The notes under the pieces: model-generated
Database searches by the model: none
What the model was told of the DNA's origin: nothing
The model's input: the letters and a program-made list of their open reading frames with translations, nothing else
Program-made: the position numbers and the translations under genes
Assembly: GCA_011009095.1 (NCBI GenBank)
Contig: VTPC01003838.1
Coordinates: forward strand, 15,812 to 79,811
Length of the DNA: 64,000 bases
Origin: Ignelater luminosus
Taxonomy: Eukaryota > Arthropoda > Insecta > Coleoptera > Elateridae
Direction of reading: 5' to 3'
Part shown: positions 57,859 through 64,000 of the stretch, in pieces
Position numbering within the stretch: the stretch's first letter is position 1
Layout: every line of letters starts with the position of its first letter

Positions 57859-58980
57859 ATTTCAAGTATGCGATCAGTCATTGCAAGAAAATAAGAAGGT
57901 GGCGGTACTTAATCATTAGTGAATTTAATTTTTTCTTTCTGTAATGATTAACTGACATAAATTATTATAGAAAATTATAAATAAAAATTAAAAGAAAATA
58001 AAAAAAATTCTAAGGTATCCGGCGGGATTTGAACACTCGATTTCTTGATTATGTAGCGGGCTGCCAGTCCATGAGGCCAAAATCTTCATTTATTAAAACT
58101 CCAAAATTATCATGTTTTCTTACAGCAACTTATATTTAATATGATAGATTAATAATAATAAAATGCAGTTCGTTAATACCTAATAGATAAATAAAGTTAG
58201 TTATTTGTGAACATTTCTTGCATTTCGTATTTGCTATAAAATCAACTGGGGAAAATAAAAGCAAGTAAAAATAAACATTGAATTCCCTATATGTAATTAT
58301 TCTTGTCAATACCAACACATAATAATATCAAAATCACGATTACGCAGCATTGATGTTTGTTGAATGCATATTCATTTCATGTTTATACTGTTTGAGTGAA
58401 CGTGGTCGCAGCACATTTCCCATATGCTCAGTTAACAGGGAAACTGCATAGGTAAGGCATTTAAATGTAAGAACACTACAGTACAACTTCGAACACCGGA
58501 TTTGAACTAACAGATTTACAGACACATACACACATTGGCGCATAGTACAGCGAACTTTATAAATCAGGAAATGCAGTAGCTGTGGCGGTTTTACTTTACG
58601 CTTATTACCTATTTTATATTACGTTGAATGGATGTACATTATGCTGTCTCGGTAAAATAAAACTGTAGGAAGGAAATGTTTACTAACTGCACTGTCTTAA
58701 ATTGCCGCTATTGCTTTTAATTACTTGAAAAACTACGTTTTTAACAAAAAGAAAAATGTTAATTAGATTAATGTTTTTTCAAAGCATTTGTGTATGTACT
58801 CTGACCTAACGTTGTATGGTAAACGCAACCAGGGCCGAACCTAAGGTATTTGGTATCTATGGCAGAACTTCTTGCATCGGCCGTGGTTACTGCGTTGACT
58901 GCATGAAAAGGACTTCTAGTATTTACAAAACTTGTAAAGTTAAAAGTCGTATTTAAGTACGAACTTCACAGGTACATATG
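57859..58980. repeat. 3' flank of unit 3
   Basis: The first ~150 bases are nearly identical to the flank of B (AAGTATGCGATCAGTCATTG), not C. The tRNA-like patch is at 58017-58085. The rest follows the other units. Confidence 0.55.
58017..58085 (-). repeat. tRNA-like sequence, copy 3
   Basis: Minus strand: TGGCCTCATGGACTGGCAG and GAGTGTTCAAATCCCGCCGG. As for copy 2, the two promoter-box-like parts are present but the anticodon arm is poor. Confidence 0.35.
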
Positions 58981-60035
58981 GAGTTTCGTAATGTTATTAA
59001 ATATCTGAATATTGCGTGAAAAACGCTGAAAATCTACTCTAAACACTCCAAGACACTAAGTAACCAATAAATTTTTAGTTCGAAACTACGAATTCGAAGC
59101 GTAGAAGGATCTTTACAGTTTGTGCGAAAAGTACGTCTAGAATTTACAAAACTGTAAAACAGATACGAATTTTCATATTGTTATTAAATGTCTGGATATT
59201 TTGGGAAGAGCATTATATTCAAGTGTTGTACGTACTTCTCCTGTTTTGAGGCTTATTAGCAGAGCCTCCTCTTGGAGTTAAGATTGGGATAGTCATAATC
59301 AGCTTCACCCGCAGATTATGCTAGACTCCGAGCCGGTTGAGCGACAGGGCGGTATACCCAGCTGTGATGCGCAGACACCTACCGTTACCGGAGATGCAGA
59401 GGAACCACCTTCCGGATTCACTTCTCGAAGCACTCACAGCCACTTCGGAGGATTATTCATGCCACTCTTTTCGTAGCTCATAAGTCTCAGTAAACTCAGT
59501 TTAGTTGGGCGTCCATTTAAGTTATAAAATTTGTAAAATTCAGGCTGCTTACAAATAGCAGCACTAAGTATGACAGTCTCGCATCACATAAGCACTCAGT
59601 ATATCATAATTTCGTATCAGCAATGGGCGATTCTTGTATAGAAATGTAAACAGAGCAGAATACATAGTAGCAGTAGCATATAGTGCATCAAGTACATAGT
59701 AAGTCATTTCAGGTTTGCCGGTTATGATAACATCGAGCACCGTATAAGACATAGTACAGAGTACAGAAGGATAAGAGCGCGGACCAATATAAAAATAAAA
59801 TAACTAAAATAAAGAAAATAAAAGTACAAGATTACAACGTCAGATAATAATTGACTAGAGTAGGTTGCACTGGGGATTCCATCCCGCTACTAACTAACTA
59901 ATGCTGGCTCAAGCCCCAAGCCTACTATAATATCTCAGATCTACCCGGGGACGGCTCACTCCAATCATTGAAAATCCCCGATCAGAACGAAGCGCAATTG
60001 TACCTAGGAGCGACTGGTCTTGCGATACTTTCAAA
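58981..60035. other. Monomer remnant, then non-coding
   Basis: 58981-59215 is a ~235-bp monomer copy (TGAATATTGCGTGAAAAACG, then TACAAAACTGTAAAAC). From 59220 to 60035 I see no gene; a GC-richer patch at 59240-59470 is unassigned. Confidence 0.4.
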
Positions 60036-60039
60036 TTCT

Positions 60040-60112
60040 TTATCGGACGTGGTGATAGGGTACACCGCGTCTCAGAGACTCCGAGTTTGAACCGCTGAGA
60101 AAAAAAAAAGAA
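60040..60112 (+). repeat. tRNA-derived SINE-like sequence
   Basis: TGGTGATAGGGTACACCGC (A-box-like) is followed about 30 bases later by CGAGTTTGAACCGCTG (B-box-like) and an A-rich run. The arrangement fits a tRNA-derived SINE, but the copy is short. Confidence 0.3.
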
Positions 60113-60239
60113 AACGAAAACAATCCGGAGGAAAAAAATGAAAATTTGACTAAGTTATCTGTTGTCCGCACAAAGACACCGTCCGCCATCGAACAACTTA
60201 TGTCCGTTCCATCCGCTTCTACCCGTACGTCTATCTCAT

Positions 60240-61180
60240 CAAATCGCTCGACAGACCCGAACGGCCCGCCAGGCCAGAGCGACCTGACAGGTCAGAGCGA
60301 CTCGACAAGCCAGAGAGACCCAACAGGCCAGTACGACCCGACAGACCAGAGCGGGTCCAGCAGGCTCGAACGGCCCGACTGACAGGTCCAACGACTTGAC
60401 AGACCTGAGAAGCTCGAAGGACCGAGAAGTCTAAAAAACCTGACTGAGAAGTTCAAAAGGTTCGACAGGTCCGATGACCCAACAGACTCAACAAACCCGA
60501 AAAGGCCAAAGGTCCAAGAAGTTCAGAAAGTAAAGGTCCGACTAGAAAACCCGGCCGGTGTTGGCCTCTAATACCAATAATAGTAATACTGTACAGAGAT
60601 TCTTCCAAAATCCGGATATATTTCCCTCAGGCCTATACCACAAAATGTAAAAACATCTCATCCAACTAAAATCAAAAACATAGTAGAGCCCTGTACGGGT
60701 GAACCTTTTAGGCCCGGCTCAACCCGGCGCAGTCCGACTAAGGATGAACCTGATAAGCCCGAATTGCCCGACAAGCCTGAGAAGAATGAACGGCCCAATT
60801 GATCCGACGTAAGCCTGATAGATTTTCAAACTGAGGTCCGACCTGACCTAAACGCGAGCTTTGAACCGGGCTACGCAAAAGCTCGACGAAGTAACCCGTC
60901 CCGTCTATGGTACAGTACGAAAATAACTTGTCAAAGTCAGGAAAGTCACAAAAGAGATCTAGATTCGGTGCAGTACAAAGTCGTCCGCTTTGAATAACTA
61001 CCAAAATAACGGCCTGAAAAGCTAAATCGACCTGATAAGCTCGGACATGTCGGACAAGCCTAAGAGGCCCGAACGGTCCGATAGATGCAAATAGCCCGAC
61101 GGGTTTGAAAAGACCGAGCGGACCGATAGGTGTAGATCCGAAAAGTCCAATAAATCTTTAAAGTAAGGCCCAGATCGTCA
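60240..61180. repeat. GGCCCGA minisatellite blocks with family ends
   Basis: 60240-60560 and 60686-61180 are arrays of CCCGACAGNCC units. TAGAGCCCTGTACGGGTG at about 60684 is the family terminus. CAGTACGAAAATAACTTGTC near 60912 is the reverse of the GTACTGAACC-type units of the 26-27.5 kb array. Confidence 0.5.
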
Positions 61181-61189
61181 ACCAAGATG

Positions 61190-61310
61190 TGGTACGAAAC
61201 TTCGTCAAAATTCATTAAAATGGTGGAAGATGGGTTGATCATCAGTTACGACCAACATTACCGCGAGCTAGCTGTAAATCTCCAAATTTAAAGGTTTGTC
61301 ACATTTATTA
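61190..61310 (-). repeat. Dispersed ~200-bp repeat, copy 4 (inverted)
   Basis: GAAACTTCGTCAAAATTCAT, then TTATTATCGTTCCTAACG: the inverted order of the repeat at 19900-20130. Confidence 0.4.
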
Positions 61311-61435
61311 TCGTTCCTAACGGAATTTGAGTCGTTTTAAACTGATGATTGATGATAGTGTGATTAAAACAGTACTAAAATTAATAACACTGCAACCTAG
61401 TTTATTTAGTATCATCTACTACATCCTATTGCATC

Positions 61436-62603
61436 TCAGTACAAATACAAATAAAAGTTGCCCTTAGGATGCCCTTTGTAATTATCACCAAAAATAGCTG
61501 TTTCGTGTCCACTACATTTGTCTTCTGCAAAATTCTTAACTGAATCGCATTGCAGAGCTTTTATGTAAGAGTTAAGGGTTACGATGAAATACTCAATACT
61601 GATGCCATAATCGCACCTTCCTGCAAATATCCATTTTTAAATAAAAGATGAAAATAAAAAAGTTACGAAAACAATACCTGCGTCCAATCTTCCGCAACAT
61701 GGTGGTTGACGGGTAGTTGGATTTACGAAAAAATCGGCACTGCCAAGAGATTGATGAGTATAAGTATGTATTACATCTACGACCTTGGCGTCTGTCTTGT
61801 CTAACTGCTTCTTAGGCGTCATATTATATTCCAATCCACTACTAAACAATTCCAAAGCGGTTATTCTATAAATTTTTTTATTCAAGCTGTTAAATACTAT
61901 TGACCCAGCACCACCACCAATGTGCGATCCTAAACCATGACCAACTATGTGGATATTTGATAAAGAAACCTTATTTTGTTGGTAGAGGGAAATTATCAGA
62001 TCAGCTATGCAATGATCTGAAAATAAAGATTGGAATATGAGAAGTAGAAGACTTCGTAACAATAAACTCACCTATATGTTCTGTGCATGCAATATTTTCA
62101 TTTAGGCTTACGTTCATTTGTTGATAATCATGAACCGAAATAATATTGTAATCACTTTTATTTAGATACGCTTTAGTCAAATCCGAAAAGTACAATGAAG
62201 GCTCTGAAAAAGCATGTTCCTCCCAACCTCCTATGATAATTATTGTCTTCTTATTCTTTACGTTTTTTAAGTTGTTTGGATCTAGAGGTTTATGTTGTGG
62301 CGATTCTCTAGTGGCTATTGTAAAGGTAACATAGCTCGGATCAAAAGGCGGTCCTGGTTTGTATGGAAATACTACAGGACCATGCCCCATGGGTGGACAT
62401 TGCGGCGGCGGTAATGATCTTCCTGTTATAGTATATTGGTTAGTACTTACTATTGAAGTAGCTTTAACAGAAGAATTTAAATTCAATATATGAATTATTT
62501 TTTATAATAGTATTTCTTGATTTAGGTTTATGTTTTTAATTGGAAAATTGATATTGCCTTCACCTGCTGTAAGCATGATTAAACCTTTCTTGAGCACAGA
62601 CAT
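61436..62603 (-). CDS. Gene E: divergent lipase-fold pseudoenzyme
   Basis: Minus-strand exons: 62603-62564, 62461-62072, 62016-61678, 61620-61436; all junctions phase 1; 317 residues, ending TGA at 61438-61436. The N-terminus MSVLKKGLIMLTAATSIVS reads as a signal peptide split by intron 1, as in A-D. A Pro-rich stretch (LPPPQCPPMGHGP) precedes the fold. GHGLG at 169-173, Glu199 and Tyr261 (CDYGIS) replace the catalytic Ser, Asp and His. Landmarks: TIIIIGGWEEH, DAKVVDVIHTY, SADFFVNP, AIFGDNYKG..GNFYLYLY. It has one more intron (after GRLDA) than A-D. It is convergent to D and much more diverged, so it could be the older lineage. The exon 2 acceptor (GTTAAAG) is the least certain part. Confidence 0.75.
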
Positions 62604-62659
62604 TCTAAATAGTACCTTCAAAGTAATTAATGTGAAAAGAAGTTCGTTGCGTTTTTATG

Positions 62660-62666
62660 TTATATA
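62660..62666 (-). promoter_or_regulatory. Possible TATA box of gene E
   Basis: TATATAA on the minus strand about 57 bases before the ATG; plausible, but the region is AT-rich. Confidence 0.35.
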
Positions 62667-63500
62667 GACTACTACTTAATACAAAAATGCTAATTTAGTA
62701 GATATCAACCCGAAGGCCAATTATTGTAGTAATTTATTATTTAAAATTGTGTACTGATAACGCTGTTTTTGCAATTCAATACATTGTAACTTTCAGCATT
62801 TCTGATATCGATTTGCATTACTTTTATATTCTAGGCTGTAAAACTTCACTTTTACTAATGGTGTTAAAAGAGCTCGCCATGGAAAACAAAAACGAAAATG
62901 TGACACTTATGATTTTAATTAATAAATATAATTATAACAAATGCAATGAAAAAAATGTTAATTTTAGCCAGTTGGCAAGAAAATCGTATGTTTAATGTGG
63001 CAAAAATGCAGATGTATTTATACATAGCTTCGGCTACGCTTTAGCTAACAAATCTGCTGCTTTTTTACCTTTTTTAAACAACTAACTGTTATTATTTTGT
63101 GGTTTGTTCATTGTGACGTTTTAATGTTATTAGGTATCCTTCCACCAATATGATATACGAGTATATACCATAATAAGGTGTCTAATTTTTAATTTCTAGG
63201 TTAGAAAGGCGTGTTCTGATAATGCCTGCAGGAAGAAAACTTGTACATATTATATGAAAATTCGCAGTAACATCCGTTATAAATAATATCCTGTATGATA
63301 CACAACCTTAAATTTAAACGCGGGAAGTTTTAAAATTATCGGTTAGAAATGCATGTTCTGATAATAGTATTATAAAAAATTTTAATGCTATATATAAAAT
63401 TATTAGAAGACACAAATTTATCAGAATACTGTAACGTATGTCCTAAAACATGAATTATCTAGTAACACATGGATTCGAAAACGTATGTCTTTATTATACT
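62667..63500. other. AT-rich non-coding stretch
   Basis: AT-rich upstream region of gene E. An 82-codon Asn/Lys-rich frame at 62747-62995 has no recognisable motif and I do not call it. Confidence 0.4.
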
Positions 63501-63519
63501 ACACTATTAAATAACAAAC

Positions 63520-64000
63520 AGCAAAGTTCCACGTCTTAATGGCAATCCGTTTTTAAGATTCAAGAACTGTAAAAAATACGCAAAAGATTGCCGGTGTCTG
63601 GTTGCTTGGATAGCCAAGTTCCATTTTGATATAAATGTTCGTTCTCGAGATTTGGAACATTTTAGAAGCAAACAGAAGAGGACCGGCGGTAACCAGATCA
63701 TGGGAGAGTCTTTAATGGTCTGCTTCGAATGATCAGAGTTGAACGTCTTAGCGACAATCCGTTTCTAAGATTCAAAACATGTTAAGAAAAGTGTACGACT
63801 ATCGCCGGTGTCTGAATTGTTCGATAGCCTTGGATCCATCGATGCGAACCACCCAAGTCCCATTAAGTCTCATTTTGATATGGTTCGTTATTGAGATTAA
63901 GAAGATTTTAGAAGCAAACAGAAGAGGACCGCCGGTGCCCGGATCGTCGGAGAGTCTTTTATGGTCTTCGAACGACCAGAGTTCCACAACTTAACAGCAA
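63520..64000. repeat. Tandem repeat, ~210-240 bp period, runs off the window
   Basis: At least two units: GTTCCACGTCTTAATGGCAA (63525), TTGAACGTCTTAGCGACAAT (63739) and the start of a third at 63980. Shared inner blocks: TTTTAGAAGCAAACAGAAGA and GACCGNCGGTNNCC. Confidence 0.65.

Noticed and set aside
45707-58543. Minus-strand frames in the 3' flanks (MGNV and MNMHSTN motifs)
   Set aside because: Unit 1 has a stop inside the frame and the ends differ between copies; duplicated non-coding DNA explains it.

Overview
The window looks like an AT-rich insect nuclear contig. The signs are short introns with GT..AG borders, TATA boxes, Tc1/mariner and non-LTR transposon remains, interstitial CCTAA-like runs, and no bacterial operons. 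I cannot name the order. Real coding sequence is sparse. The supported genes are a cluster of secreted pancreatic-lipase-fold genes between about 36.9 and 62.6 kb; nearly everything else is repeats and transposon remains.

Layout. 0-12 kb: AT-rich non-coding DNA, GC-rich GGCCCGA minisatellite blocks (1.0-2.8 and 8.8-9.2 kb), a GC-richer unidentified block (6.5-8.4 kb) and a reverse-transcriptase relic (11.9-12.2 kb). 12.4-15.2 kb: a tandem array with about 250-bp higher-order units. 15-31 kb: a MITE, dispersed repeats, a foldback element (18.4-19.7 kb), a 3.3-kb element with arms of over 300 bp (20.5-23.8 kb) holding a mariner relic, a DD37E Tc1-like transposon (24.3-25.6 kb), a long minisatellite (26.1-27.8 kb) and nested inverted repeats (28.5-29.3 kb). 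32.3-33.5 kb: a Jockey-type LINE relic. 33.7-59 kb: three duplicated units carrying lipase-like genes, here called A/B, C and D. 60-61.2 kb: a SINE-like sequence and more minisatellite. 61.4-62.6 kb: a divergent fifth lipase-fold gene, E, on the minus strand, convergent to D. 63.5-64 kb: the start of another tandem array.

The main biological result is the lipase cluster. The gene models share phase-1 introns, with one intron splitting the signal peptide. In A, C and D a TATA box lies exactly 74 bases before the ATG. All five lipase domains have lost the whole catalytic triad: the nucleophile Ser is Gly (GHGLG or GQGLG), the Asp is Glu, and the His is Phe or Tyr. The fold landmarks remain. They are therefore predicted secreted pseudoenzymes, perhaps yolk-protein-like, lipid-binding or secretory-gland proteins.

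The cluster evolves by duplication, deletion and exchange. A lost its 3' end and B its 5' exons, so the two now form one locus that could encode a two-domain protein. B has a 30-bp minisatellite-encoded Pro/Ser/Thr linker that C and D lack completely. D is a mosaic, C-like at the 5' side and B-like at the 3' end. Two transposon insertions, in the D intron and upstream of A, have precise empty sites in the sister units.
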